Shown here: positions 9,544 through 18,042 of the stretch, piece by piece
Layout of the letters: each line of letters begins with the position of its first letter
Numbering within the stretch: position 1 is the stretch's first letter
Source: Mycolicibacterium litorale
Lineage (GTDB): Bacteria > Actinomycetota > Actinomycetes > Mycobacteriales > Mycobacteriaceae
Direction of reading: 5' to 3'
Length of the DNA: 64,000 nucleotides
Assembly: GCF_010731695.1 (NCBI RefSeq)
Contig: NZ_AP022586.1
Location: 4,712,001 to 4,776,000, forward strand
Translations under genes and position numbers: made by a program
Notes under the pieces: model-generated
Told to the model about the DNA's origin: nothing
Seen by the model: only the letters and a program-made list of their open reading frames with translations
Database searches by the model: none

Positions 9544-11013
9544 ATGACCGAATTTGTCGACGTAGTGATCATCGGAGCCGGGATCTCCGGCATCAGCGCC
9601 GCCTGGCACCTACAGGGGCAGTGCCCCGACAAGAACTACGCGATCCTCGAGCGTCGCGAGAACCTCGGCGGCACCTGGGACCTGTTCAAGTACCCGGGCA
9701 TCCGGTCGGACTCCGACATGTACACCCTCGGCTTCCACTTCAAGCCGTGGGCCACCGACCAGAGCATCGCCGACGGCCCCTCGATCTGGAAGTACCTCAA
9801 CGAGGCCGCCACCGAGAACGGCATCGACAAGCACATCCGCTACGGCCACCGGCTCGTCGCCGCCAACTGGTCTGACGACGACAACCTCTGGGAACTGACT
9901 GTCGAGCGCGACGGCGAGACCATCCAGCTCAACGCCGGCTTCCTGTGGGCCTGCAGCGGTTACTACAACTACGACGAGGGCTACTCGCCGGAGTTCCCCG
10001 GCGCCGACGACTTCGGCGGCACCATCGTGCACCCGCAGCACTGGCCCGAGGATCTCGACTACCAGGGCAAGCGCGTCGTCGTCATCGGCAGTGGGGCCAC
10101 CGCGATCACGCTGATCCCCGCGCTGATCGACAGCGGCGCCGGCCACGTCACGATGCTGCAGCGCACCCCCACCTACATCGGCTCGCTGCCCGACAAGGAT
10201 CCGTTCGCCGCGCGTGCCTACCGACTGCTGCCGGAGAAGCCCGCGTACACCGCGGTGCGGTGGAAGGCCATCCTGCAGGCCACGATTCAGTACCAGATGG
10301 CCCGCGTCATGCCGAACGTTTTCCGCAAGACGCTGCGCACCATGGCCGAACGGCGTCTGCCGGAGGGCTACGACTACGACAAGCACTTCAGCCCCAGCTA
10401 CAAGCCGTGGGATCAGCGCGTGTGCCTCGCCCCGAACGGCGACATCTTCAAGGCGATCCGCAAGGGTAAGGCCGACGTGGTCACCGACGCGATCGAGCGC
10501 TTCACCGCCGACGGCATCCTGCTGAAGTCGGGCGAGCGCCTCGATGCCGACATCATCGTCACCGCAACGGGTCTCAACGTGCAGTTCTTCGGTGGCGCCG
10601 ACGTGCTGCGCAACGGCGCCCCCGTGGACCTCGCTGACACTGTGGCGTACAAGGGCATGATGCTCTCCGGAATCCCGAACGCGGCGTTCACCTTCGGCTA
10701 CACCAACGCCTCCTGGACGCTGAAGGCCGACCTCACCTCGGAGTACGTCAGCCGACTGCTCACCTACATGGACACCGAGGGCTACGACACCGTCGTGCCG
10801 CGCGACCCCGGTGCCGACGTCGAGCGGATGCCGTTCGTCGACCTGACGTCGGGCTACATCAAGCGCGCCCTCGACCGGCTCCCGAAGTCGGGTTCCAAGT
10901 CGCCGTGGCGGCTCAAGCAGAACTACCTGGTCGACCTGCGGGTCATCCGCAACGGCAAGGTCGACGACGACGCGCTGCAGTTCTCCAAGCACCGCGCGCC
11001 GGTTTCGGTCTAG
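9544..11013 (+). CDS. ethA: FAD-containing Baeyer-Villiger monooxygenase EthA
   Basis: 489 residues, the same length as M. tuberculosis EthA. The first Rossmann motif is VVIIGAGISGISAAWHL, the second VVVIGSGATAITLIPAL. Between them is the Baeyer-Villiger fingerprint FGGTIVHPQHWPED. Family members use NADPH and oxygen to insert oxygen next to ketones; EthA also activates thioamide drugs such as ethionamide. Regulated by the divergent EthR. A perfect palindrome follows at 11024-11080 before the convergent rraA. Confidence 0.96.
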   Translation: MTEFVDVVIIGAGISGISAAWHLQGQCPDKNYAILERRENLGGTWDLFKYPGIRSDSDMYTLGFHFKPWATDQSIADGPSIWKYLNEAATENGIDKHIRYGHRLVAANWSDDDNLWELTVERDGETIQLNAGFLWACSGYYNYDEGYSPEFPGADDFGGTIVHPQHWPEDLDYQGKRVVVIGSGATAITLIPALIDSGAGHVTMLQRTPTYIGSLPDKDPFAARAYRLLPEKPAYTAVRWKAILQATIQYQMARVMPNVFRKTLRTMAERRLPEGYDYDKHFSPSYKPWDQRVCLAPNGDIFKAIRKGKADVVTDAIERFTADGILLKSGERLDADIIVTATGLNVQFFGGADVLRNGAPVDLADTVAYKGMMLSGIPNAAFTFGYTNASWTLKADLTSEYVSRLLTYMDTEGYDTVVPRDPGADVERMPFVDLTSGYIKRALDRLPKSGSKSPWRLKQNYLVDLRVIRNGKVDDDALQFSKHRAPVSV

Positions 11014-11023
11014 TTCTCCCCGT

Positions 11024-11080
11024 CGACTGTGCGGTTTCATCCGCGCGCCACGGCGTTTCGCGGATGAAACCGCACAGTCG
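11024..11080. terminator. 22-bp perfect palindrome between convergent genes
   Basis: Arms 11024-11045 (CGACTGTGCGGTTTCATCCG plus CG) and 11059-11080 pair perfectly over 22 bases with a 13-base loop. It sits between the stops of ethA and rraA, where a bidirectional terminator is expected. There is no T-run, which is common in mycobacteria. The arm sequence is shared with the palindrome at 2272-2330, so it is also a repeat-family member. Confidence 0.7.
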
Positions 11081-11098
11081 AAAGACGGGTCGGCCGGG

Positions 11099-11578
11099 CT
11101 ACGGGGTGACGACGACGATGCCGTCGTCGTCGCTGTAGGCGACATCGCCCGGCGTGAACGTCACACCGCCGAACTCGACCGGCACATCCCGTTCTCCCGC
11201 ACCGGTTTTCGTGCTCTTGCGCGGGTTGGTGCCCAGGGCCTTGATGCCGATGTCGAGGGTGCGCAGCGTCGACGCGTCACGCACCGCGCCGTTGATGATC
11301 AACCCGCTCCACCCGCTGTCGCGGCCCAGCGCGGCGATCACGTCGCCGACCAGAGCGGTGTGTACCGAGCCGTCCCCGTCGATCACCAGGACCCCACCGT
11401 CGCCTGGCTCGGCGAGCACCGACTTGAGCAGCGCGTTGTCCTGGAAACACCGCACGGTGGTGATCCGGCCCGCGAACTCGGACCGCCCGCCGAACTGGCG
11501 CAATTGCAGATCGCAGCTGCGGACGTCCGGTCCGATGTCGTCGACGAGGTCTGCGGTGGCGCGGGGTTCGATGGTCAC
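11099..11578 (-). CDS. rraA: RraA-like regulator of RNase E activity
   Basis: 159 residues with the RraA/MenG-like fold: [47 protein letters not shown] and the C-terminal [14 protein letters not shown]. RraA binds and inhibits RNase E; relatives in the family are aldolases, and the family was once misnamed MenG. It corresponds to Rv3853. The start overlaps the stop of the upstream MerR gene by 4 bases (ATGA), so the two form a coupled operon. Confidence 0.88.
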   Translation of the reverse strand: MTIEPRATADLVDDIGPDVRSCDLQLRQFGGRSEFAGRITTVRCFQDNALLKSVLAEPGDGGVLVIDGDGSVHTALVGDVIAALGRDSGWSGLIINGAVRDASTLRTLDIGIKALGTNPRKSTKTGAGERDVPVEFGGVTFTPGDVAYSDDDGIVVVTP

Positions 11579-12339
11579 CGGTCGATGCTAGCGACGACCA
11601 CATCGTGCAGATACCGGGCCAACCCCGGCTCCCGGTCGTCGTAGTAGCGGGTGAAGCGCTCGTCGGCCAGATACATCTGCACCAGGCACCGCTGCATCTC
11701 GGCGTCGCAGTCGTAGAACCGCTCGATCGATGCGCGGTGGCGCGCCGCCAGCCGGTCGGCCTCCGGAGAACCGGGGGCCACCCCCGCCCTTTTGGCCGCC
11801 GCCAGATCCGCCAGCAGCGCGTCACCGTGGGCCTTGACGTCGATCCAGTCCTGCTTGGTCATCCGGGCCGCCCGCTGCTGGGACTGCCGCCACGCGTCGG
11901 TGTCGCCCCAGCGCTCCTCGGCCTCGGCCGCGTACTCGTCGCTGTGGACGGTGCTGCCGAAGATCTCGACCTGCTCCTGGGCCGTCAGCTGGATGCCTTC
12001 GCGGCGTGCGTTCATCAGTTCCTCCACTGCCTTGATGGTGTGCCGGATGCGGTCGGCGCGGTCGTGCAGCAGCTCGAGTTGGCGTTCGAGGTGTGCGACG
12101 ACGTCGGCCCGCGGATCGTCGAGAAGCGTGCGGATCTCGTCGAGCGGCAGGCCCACCGACCGGTACACCAGCACCAGGTGCAGCCGTTCGACGTCGGCGT
12201 CGGTGTAACCGCGGTACCCCGCGGCGGTGCGCACGCTCGGCACCACCAACCCGATGTGGTCGTAGTGGTGCAGGGTGCGCACCGAGACGCCGGTGAGCCG
12301 GGCGACCGCGCCTACCGTGCTGGCTGCTGTGTCTTCCAC
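11575..12339 (-). CDS. MerR-family regulator, TipA-like
   Basis: 254 residues from the GTG at 12339. The N-terminal MerR winged helix ([23 protein letters not shown], wing [15 protein letters not shown]) is followed by a dimerisation helix with [12 protein letters not shown]. The C-terminal TipAS-type domain runs from about residue 130 ([16 protein letters not shown] onward). TipA-like proteins bind amphipathic antibiotics and activate their own promoters. A GTG at 12348 is also in frame but lies inside the -10 hexamer, so I prefer 12339, which would give a leaderless message. Coupled to rraA. Confidence 0.87.
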   Translation of the reverse strand: MEDTAASTVGAVARLTGVSVRTLHHYDHIGLVVPSVRTAAGYRGYTDADVERLHLVLVYRSVGLPLDEIRTLLDDPRADVVAHLERQLELLHDRADRIRHTIKAVEELMNARREGIQLTAQEQVEIFGSTVHSDEYAAEAEERWGDTDAWRQSQQRAARMTKQDWIDVKAHGDALLADLAAAKRAGVAPGSPEADRLAARHRASIERFYDCDAEMQRCLVQMYLADERFTRYYDDREPGLARYLHDVVVASIDR

Positions 12340-12346
12340 GACGCCC

Positions 12347-12377
12347 ACTATCGGCCCTGACGTGGCGTCAGGGTCAA
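12347..12377 (-). promoter_or_regulatory. MerR-type promoter with 19-base spacer and operator dyad
   Basis: Read on the minus strand, -35 TTGACC (12377-12372) and -10 GATAGT (12352-12347) are separated by exactly 19 bases. Centred in the spacer is a dyad with perfect 8-base arms, CCCTGACG (12355-12362) and CGTCAGGG (12366-12373), around TGG. This is the classical layout of promoters twisted into activity by MerR-family regulators, and it drives the MerR gene itself. The predicted transcript start falls at about 12340-12339, on the chosen GTG. Confidence 0.8.
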
Positions 12378-12384
12378 GGGAAAA

Positions 12385-12864
12385 TCAGCGGCGGCGTGCG
12401 ACGAGGACCGCGAGCAGCACGAGCACGGCCGCGGCCACCGCCGCGGCGACCGGCAGCCGGGACTGATCGGGGCCGTCGACCGGCACCGGTGCCGGACCGG
12501 CCACCGGATTGCTGGCGGTCGCGACCGTCTTCTTCGCCTGCGCCGCGACCTCCTCGGCCGCGGCGGCGAGGTCACCGTTCGCGGTGACCAGGTCGGCGGG
12601 CGACGGCGGCGGTTGTTTCTGGGGCGGCGCGGTCTTCTTCGCCGGAGCCTTCTTGACGGCCTTGGCGGGCGCCTTCTTCGCCGCCGCCGCCTTCTTGGCC
12701 GGAGCTTGCTTGGCCGGAGTTTTCTTGGCGGTCGCCTTCTTCGCGGGCGTCTTCTTGGCGGGCGTCTTCTTCACCGGGGGTGCGGCATCGGCGGACGGCG
12801 CCGGCTCGGCGGGGCGGCCGGAGGTGTCGGCCTGCTCGTCGAACCCATCCTGGCGGTCGGCCAT
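12385..12864 (-). CDS. Membrane-anchored histone-like protein (Rv3852/Hns-like)
   Basis: 159 residues. A short acidic N-terminus is followed by lysine/alanine/proline repeats of the PAKK type (about residues 33-85), as in histone H1 tails. A linker leads to one C-terminal transmembrane helix (PVAAAVAAAVLVLLAVLVA) ending RRR. The same plan is found in M. tuberculosis Rv3852, annotated Hns, at the matching position. The basic repeats could bind DNA non-specifically at the membrane. The frame stays open upstream, but the ATG at 12864 gives the natural start. Not related to enterobacterial H-NS. Confidence 0.82.
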   Translation of the reverse strand: MADRQDGFDEQADTSGRPAEPAPSADAAPPVKKTPAKKTPAKKATAKKTPAKQAPAKKAAAAKKAPAKAVKKAPAKKTAPPQKQPPPSPADLVTANGDLAAAAEEVAAQAKKTVATASNPVAGPAPVPVDGPDQSRLPVAAAVAAAVLVLLAVLVARRR

Positions 12865-12932
12865 CGAGGCTGCTCCTTCGCGGTATTCGGGGTCGGCGAC
12901 AGTGGTTACATCATGCCAGGCGGCGTGCGGGC

Positions 12933-13862
12933 TCATCCGGTGACGGCCAGCGCCGCGGCCAGCGTCAGCGCCACCGTCATCACCGCCAACTCCACCAGCG
13001 ACCGCGACCGCGACAGCCCGGCGCTCGCGCGGTGACCCCGCGCCGCGGGCAGCCAGCGGCTCCGGTTGCGCCACGCCAGCGCTGTCAACGCGGCTGTCAC
13101 CAGCAGCTTCGCCGTCATGAGCCGGCCGTAGCCGGTGGTGATCAGATCGCCGGGGGAGCCGACGGTGACCATCGCGCCCGCCAACCCGGCCAGCACCAGG
13201 GCGCCGACACAGCACAGCGCCAGCGTGGAGAACCTCGGGAGCACCCGCGCCCACTGCCCGCGGTGGGCCACCGTCGCCAGCAAGCCGACCAGCGCTCCGC
13301 ACCACAGTCCCGCCGCCAGCGCGTGCACCGCGACCGCCACCCCGCCCAGCGGGCTCTCCGCGAGATGACCGGCCAGTGTCCTGGCGGCGAGCCCTGATGC
13401 GGCGATGCCGGCCGTGGCGAGCGTGACCGCCGTCGTGCGGGGCGCCGCGACCGCCATACCGCACACCACCGCGGCGGCCACCGCGCTGACCGCCCCGGCC
13501 CGACCCGCGGCGGTGTGGGTGATGAACTCGATGTAGGTCGCCACCCCGACGGTCCCGGCGGGCAGCGCCGCGGTCTGCGCGCTCACCACGACCAGCCGCA
13601 CCAATTCGGTCAGCAGCCAGACCGCCGCGCCCACGGCCAGCGGCACCGCCGCCGACCGGGACAGCTCGCCGCGGTAGCGGCCGGTGTCGAGCAGGGGGAC
13701 CACCGCGAGGCCGAGGGTGACGATCGCCGCGCAGTCCGCGGCGGCGCGGGTGGCCGTAGCGCTCAGCGAGTTCAGCGGCTGCGCGAGCGCCCACGCCGCG
13801 ACCGACGTCGCCGCGATGACGCCGATGCCGCCGACCACCGCCCGCCAGGGCGGCGGATTCAC
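12933..13862 (-). CDS. copD: CopD-domain copper membrane protein
   Basis: 309 residues, almost entirely membrane segments (about eight), with the CopD core: VAVHALAAGLWCGALVGLLA, then FSTLALCCVGALVLAGLAGA, and LMTAKLLVTAALTALAWRNR. CopD proteins are thought to carry copper across the inner membrane together with periplasmic CopC. The GTG at 13862 overlaps the copC stop as GTGA, which argues for this start over others further upstream. Transcribed as a copC-copD pair. Confidence 0.85.
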   Translation of the reverse strand: MNPPPWRAVVGGIGVIAATSVAAWALAQPLNSLSATATRAAADCAAIVTLGLAVVPLLDTGRYRGELSRSAAVPLAVGAAVWLLTELVRLVVVSAQTAALPAGTVGVATYIEFITHTAAGRAGAVSAVAAAVVCGMAVAAPRTTAVTLATAGIAASGLAARTLAGHLAESPLGGVAVAVHALAAGLWCGALVGLLATVAHRGQWARVLPRFSTLALCCVGALVLAGLAGAMVTVGSPGDLITTGYGRLMTAKLLVTAALTALAWRNRSRWLPAARGHRASAGLSRSRSLVELAVMTVALTLAAALAVTG

Positions 13863-14383
13863 GTCCGGCGTCGGGCCGCCCACCAGGCGGCTGCTCCGAC
13901 CGCCGCGCAGGCGCCCACGATGAACGGCCACACCGGCAGATCGTCGCCGGGGGCGGGTGGCGGGGCCAGCGGTGCGGCCGACGGTCCGGGCGTCCCGGTG
14001 CCGCTGACGGTGAGCTCGAACGCCCACGAGCCGGTGACCACGTGTCCGTCCGCGGACGTGGCGCGGTAATTCACCGTGTAGGTGCCCGCCGGTCCGAGGG
14101 GCCGCAGCTCGACGGACACCACCGCGTCCTGGACCTGCGGCGCACCCGTCGACCAGAGGTTTCCGTCCGGACCCACGACGGTCATCGCGGCGAAGGCCGG
14201 TTGCATCGCCTCGTTGAACGTCGCGCTCACCCGCGCCGGTGCTTCGGTCAGCGTCGCCTTGTCGGCGGGATCGGTGCCGATGACGGCGGCGTGCGCGGCG
14301 GCGTGCCCCGCACCCACGAGCGAGAGGACGACGAGTGCGACCGCCGTGAACGCAGCCGCGAACCGGTGGACGAGGAATGGCAT
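13859..14383 (-). CDS. copC: CopC-domain copper-binding exported protein
   Basis: 174 residues. The signal peptide (FAAAFTAVALVVLSLVGAGHA) precedes AAHAAVIGTDPADKATL, the usual CopC N-terminus whose histidine helps bind copper. The immunoglobulin-like domain includes VSATFNEAMQPAF and YTVNYRATSADGHVVTGSW, which holds a second copper-ligand histidine. A proline-rich linker and one C-terminal transmembrane helix anchor it. It precedes copD with a 4-base overlap, so it likely takes part in copper uptake or tolerance. Confidence 0.88.
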   Translation of the reverse strand: MPFLVHRFAAAFTAVALVVLSLVGAGHAAAHAAVIGTDPADKATLTEAPARVSATFNEAMQPAFAAMTVVGPDGNLWSTGAPQVQDAVVSVELRPLGPAGTYTVNYRATSADGHVVTGSWAFELTVSGTGTPGPSAAPLAPPPAPGDDLPVWPFIVGACAAVGAAAWWAARRRT

Positions 14384-14405
14384 GGAACGTCTTTCGTCGA
14401 AACGG

Positions 14406-15062
14406 TCAGGCCACGCCGAGCCGGGCCATCAGGTCGGCGTCGATGCCGTCGAGCTGTTCGGCGATGGCGGCCTGTGCGGCCCGCCGGCGTGCGGTCGGCA
14501 TGTTCTCCGCGGCGGTGACGGCCGCCGACAGGTCGCCGAGCCGCTCGGTGATCGCGGCGACGAACTGTTTGGTCTCGGCGTCCTTGGGCTTCTTCTGCGC
14601 GACCTGCCGCACGGACTGTTCGGCGCCGGCGATGCGCGCGGAGAGTTCGGCGCCGCTTCCGGAGAACTGCCCGAGCTGGCTCAGCGGCACCCCGAGGCGC
14701 TCGGCGCGCCGCTCGTCGGCGAATCCGCGGGCCGCGATCGAGGCGCGGTAGACCAGCGGCACCGCGATCGGCGCGAGCAGCCGGGCCACCGTGAGCAGGC
14801 GCCGGACGCGGCCGGGGGAGAAGAGCTTGCCTTCGCGGGCAGCCTTGAGTTGCATCTCAGCAACCTTGAGCGCACTGCGGTCACTCTCCCGCTGGGCGCG
14901 CAATTGGGCCTTGAGCGCCCGTGTCTCGGCCTTCTGTTGCGACTTGTACCGACGGGCCTCGTTCTTGGCCGACAGCCTGGCTTCCAGCTTCGCCTTCGCC
15001 TTGATCGCACGGGCCTCGGCTCGGCGGGTAGCGCGGCTTTTGCGTCGCTTGAACAAACCCAT
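14406..15062 (-). CDS. Conserved mycobacterial coiled-coil protein (Rv3850-like)
   Basis: 218 residues, the length I recall for Rv3850. Residues 1-85 are extremely basic and predicted coiled coil (KRRKSRATRRAEARAIKAK and on). A short hydrophobic stretch follows (LLTVARLLAPIAVPLVY), then a helical C-terminus ending DADLMARLGVA. NCBI families of this kind are named DUF6474. The function is unknown; a membrane-associated structural role is only a guess. The ATG at 15062 (MGLFKRRKSR) is preferred over the longer frame. Confidence 0.8.
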   Translation of the reverse strand: MGLFKRRKSRATRRAEARAIKAKAKLEARLSAKNEARRYKSQQKAETRALKAQLRAQRESDRSALKVAEMQLKAAREGKLFSPGRVRRLLTVARLLAPIAVPLVYRASIAARGFADERRAERLGVPLSQLGQFSGSGAELSARIAGAEQSVRQVAQKKPKDAETKQFVAAITERLGDLSAAVTAAENMPTARRRAAQAAIAEQLDGIDADLMARLGVA

Positions 15063-15274
15063 TCCCAGCTGCCCTCCGGTCCGGTGATCCACAGCCCCTG
15101 CGCGTGGCTGCATCGGTGCAGTCCAACCCTAGCGGTCGACGCCACCGCCGCGGCGGCCGCGCCTGGGGGCGGCCGCCCGATTCCATTCACTAGCAAACGC
15201 CCCGTACTAATTGTGCGAGAATCATCACAACGGTATGAAATGCCCGTTCGGGCGGGTGCGAGGGGCGGTGACAG

Positions 15275-16315
15275 GTGGGATCGCGGGTACGCGTCGCCGC
15301 GTCGGCCTGCCTCGTGGCCGCCGGCCTTTCACTCACGGGCCTGGGCGGAGCGATGGCACTGGCCGACTCCGATGACAGCGGCGCCACCTCGGCAGGTGCC
15401 GACGCCGGTGCCGGCCGCGACCTGACCGCACCTGAGGGTGATCGCACCAAAACCCAAGCGACGCAACAGGATCCGAATCCCGGCGACACCGGGGCGCCCA
15501 AGACCGAACGGCCGGAGGACCCGGGCACCTCGGTCCGCGGGCCCCGCTGGCCGGTGGGCTGGCGGTTGCCACGCTGGGGGTGGCCGCACGATTCCGACGA
15601 GACGAGCGCGCAGCCGTCGAGCCCACCCTCGTCGACCGACGTGACGCCCTCGACCCCGACCACCACTGCGGCGACCACCACTGAGCCGACCACCACGACA
15701 CCGACCACGTCGCCGACCACCACGACGACGTCCACCACGACACCGACCACCACGACGACGTCGTCCGAGACGTCCACCTCGGAACCGCCGGGGGACACCG
15801 GCAGCGACGACGACGTGCCGGGTGGCTTCCCGCCGAAGCTCGACGAGCCGGGGCCGGTGAACCCCACCGTCGTCGACGTCGCGCCGGGCCTTCCGGTGGT
15901 GGTGCCGATGGCGCCGATCTCGGTTCCGGTGATCGTCGTCCCGCCGGTGGGCCTGCCCGCCGTGGTCGGCATCGGCGCACCGGGGTCGGCCGGATCCGGA
16001 TCCCGGGGCGGCGGGGCGGCGCCCCGGGCGGGAGCGCCCGAAGCCCCGCCGCGCAGCGCACCCCCGCAGCGGCCCCCGGCCCGCGCACCCGAGGCACCCG
16101 TGCGCGGCGGCGACCCCGCGGCCGTGCCCGCGAACTTCCGTGTCGGATACGGCGAGTACCTGCGGACCGCGGGCGTCGCGCAGATCGCCGCGGTGGCCGT
16201 CCCCGGCACCGCGGGAATCCTGATGCTGACCGGACTCGGCGGCCTCGTCGGATACCGGCAGGCCAAGGCCGGCCGGGCCGTCCGCACCGAGAGCATCGCC
16301 CGGTTCATGAACTAG
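15275..16315 (+). CDS. Mucin-like Thr/Pro-rich exported protein with C-terminal TM
   Basis: 346 residues. A signal peptide (AASACLVAAGLSLTGLGGAMALA) is followed by a disordered acidic region and a dense threonine/proline/serine tract (about residues 120-175, runs of TTT, PTTT, TST). A Val/Pro-rich segment and an Ala/Pro linker follow. The C-terminal domain (VGYGEYLRTAGVAQIAAVAVPG) ends in a hydrophobic helix and a basic tail. Such tracts are targets of mycobacterial O-mannosylation, so a cell-envelope protein is likely. I do not recognise a family. It heads an accessory block with the protease and 7-TM genes. Confidence 0.7.
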   Translation: MGSRVRVAASACLVAAGLSLTGLGGAMALADSDDSGATSAGADAGAGRDLTAPEGDRTKTQATQQDPNPGDTGAPKTERPEDPGTSVRGPRWPVGWRLPRWGWPHDSDETSAQPSSPPSSTDVTPSTPTTTAATTTEPTTTTPTTSPTTTTTSTTTPTTTTTSSETSTSEPPGDTGSDDDVPGGFPPKLDEPGPVNPTVVDVAPGLPVVVPMAPISVPVIVVPPVGLPAVVGIGAPGSAGSGSRGGGAAPRAGAPEAPPRSAPPQRPPARAPEAPVRGGDPAAVPANFRVGYGEYLRTAGVAQIAAVAVPGTAGILMLTGLGGLVGYRQAKAGRAVRTESIARFMN

Positions 16316-16372
16316 CCACCGTCGGCCGCTTCGGGAACGGCCGGCCACATCGAGAGTCGGAGAGGGGGAGAC

Positions 16373-16864
16373 ATGCCAACGAGCCGCACCGTCACGCGGG
16401 CGGTCAGCGCCGTACTCGACCTGGCACCGCGGCGCGGGGAAGTGTCGCTGCCCCGCCTGGTGCAGGCGGTCAGCGCCGACCGCGGACGGCCCATCGAGGT
16501 CAAGACCGCCGACCTGCCGCCCGGCGTGTGCGGGCAGTGGCGCCAGTACGCCGACCGCGACGAGTTCCTGATCCAGCAGGGGCTGCCCGCATGGGATCGC
16601 ACGCTGGCGCACGAACTCGGCCACCTGGTGCTCGGACACGAGGGCATCCCGGTCGTCGAAGCCGCCCGCCAGACCACCGAGGTCGCCAGCTCCGAGCTGA
16701 TCGGCTACATGCTCAACCAGCGCACCGGCTGTATGGGACCCAGCGGCGAGGACGCCGAACAGGAGGCCGAAGACTTCGCCGCTCTGCTGATCTACCGGCT
16801 CGGCCGGCTGCCCTGCGACCGCTCCTCGATCGTGCAGATCCGCCTCGGAGAGGCGTTTGGTTGA
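16373..16864 (+). CDS. ImmA/IrrE-like metalloprotease
   Basis: 163 residues. The zincin motif HELGH is at 80-84 (LAHELGHLVLGHEG), with glutamates in EDAEQEAEDFAALLIYRLG further on that resemble the third-ligand helix of ImmA/IrrE proteins. ImmA-type proteases cut and inactivate a partner XRE repressor. The start ATG at 16373 follows GGAGAGGGGG. The next gene overlaps it by 4 bases. In other actinobacteria small proteases of this kind, a 7-TM MAB_1171c-type protein and an XRE regulator are often neighbours; here espR is the XRE-type neighbour. The substrate is unknown. Confidence 0.75.
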   Translation: MPTSRTVTRAVSAVLDLAPRRGEVSLPRLVQAVSADRGRPIEVKTADLPPGVCGQWRQYADRDEFLIQQGLPAWDRTLAHELGHLVLGHEGIPVVEAARQTTEVASSELIGYMLNQRTGCMGPSGEDAEQEAEDFAALLIYRLGRLPCDRSSIVQIRLGEAFG

Positions 16865-17997
16865 TCGTCTGGGGCATCGCCGGACTGCTCGGGTTGGCGA
16901 CCGGACTGCGCATCGGCTGGGCTCTGGTCAACAAACAGTCGCTGGTCAGCACCGCGATGATCCTGGCGCTCGGCAACCTGGCGGCCGTCGCGGCGCTGAA
17001 CTGGCAGCCGCTGACCCTGCTGATCGACACGATGTTCTCCTGGCCGAACATCGCGATGGCGTTCAGCCAGATCGCGCTGATCATGTGCGCCGCAGGCAGC
17101 TGCGTGATGATCACGACCGTCGCGTCGGCGCGCACTCCGTCGGGCGCCCGCAGCGTCGCACTGGCCCAGTACGCGCTCGCCGCCGTCATCGCGGCGCTGA
17201 GCCTGGCGCTGTTCTTCGCCCAGGGCGCCCAGCCGCAGATGTCGCCCGAGGAGTACCTGCGTCGCAACCTCGGCTCCGGCGGAGCGTCGTGGGTGCTGCC
17301 GCTGATCTACGTGCTGCTGGCCATGTCGTTGGTCATGTGGGCGGGACTGCGCCACTCCAGCCGCAGCCGCCGCGGCCGGGCCCTGTTCGTGTTCACCGTC
17401 GGCATCACGCTCATCGTGGCGGTGGCCGTGCTGTTCCTTCTGCGGGCAACAGGGCTCGTCGAATCGGTGGGCGTGGGGACCGGAGCCACCCTGCTCGGCT
17501 GCGCCATGGTCGCGGTGGCCGTCGGGGCGCTGCTGCCCAGCATCGAGGACTGGTTCGGGGCGCGGCGCGAGCTGCGCGTCATCGAGCCGCTGCTGGCCGA
17601 ACTCGGCCGGCGCCACGCCGACGTGGGCATCGGGGTGCGCCCGCACGGCCCGCTGGTCTTCCGGGTGGCCGAGCGGATGTCGCTGATCTCCGACGCGCTG
17701 TTCCTCGAGGCGTCGAGCGAACGCCGAACGGTGGACGCGCCGTCGGGACGCGCGGGCGACGCCGACCAGCGTCCCGAGGAGCTCACCGCGCCCGCGGTGA
17801 CGCCCACCGAGCAGGCGCGGGCCATCGCGGCGTGGATCCACGCGGGGCGGGGTGACTCACCCGGCCACGGTCACGTACGGTTTCCTGGATTCGCCTGGTT
17901 GCGCCAGCCCGAGGTCTACTCGGACCGGGAATGGATACTTGCGATCGCCCGGGAGTACCGAGCGCTGGATCGCGAACGTCCCAGCGCACAACGCTGA
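16861..17997 (+). CDS. 7-TM membrane protein, MAB_1171c-like
   Basis: 378 residues from a TTG at 16861 that overlaps the protease stop (TTGA). Seven hydrophobic helices fill residues 1-235. A cytosolic C-terminal domain (WFGARRELRVIEPLLAELG, then VAERMSLISDALFLEA) resembles that of MAB_1171c-family putative transporters. The transport role in that name is not established. Coupling to the protease gene suggests a membrane sensor and protease acting together. It ends 45 bases before the convergent espR stop. Confidence 0.7.
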   Translation: MIVWGIAGLLGLATGLRIGWALVNKQSLVSTAMILALGNLAAVAALNWQPLTLLIDTMFSWPNIAMAFSQIALIMCAAGSCVMITTVASARTPSGARSVALAQYALAAVIAALSLALFFAQGAQPQMSPEEYLRRNLGSGGASWVLPLIYVLLAMSLVMWAGLRHSSRSRRGRALFVFTVGITLIVAVAVLFLLRATGLVESVGVGTGATLLGCAMVAVAVGALLPSIEDWFGARRELRVIEPLLAELGRRHADVGIGVRPHGPLVFRVAERMSLISDALFLEASSERRTVDAPSGRAGDADQRPEELTAPAVTPTEQARAIAAWIHAGRGDSPGHGHVRFPGFAWLRQPEVYSDREWILAIAREYRALDRERPSAQR

Positions 17998-18042
17998 GGC
18001 AAACACCACCGGCTTCGCCGCCCGCCGCCGCAGCGGACGGTC

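Noticed and set aside
9610..11145. 511-residue minus-strand open frame
   Set aside because: It is antisense to ethA, which matches its family over the full length.
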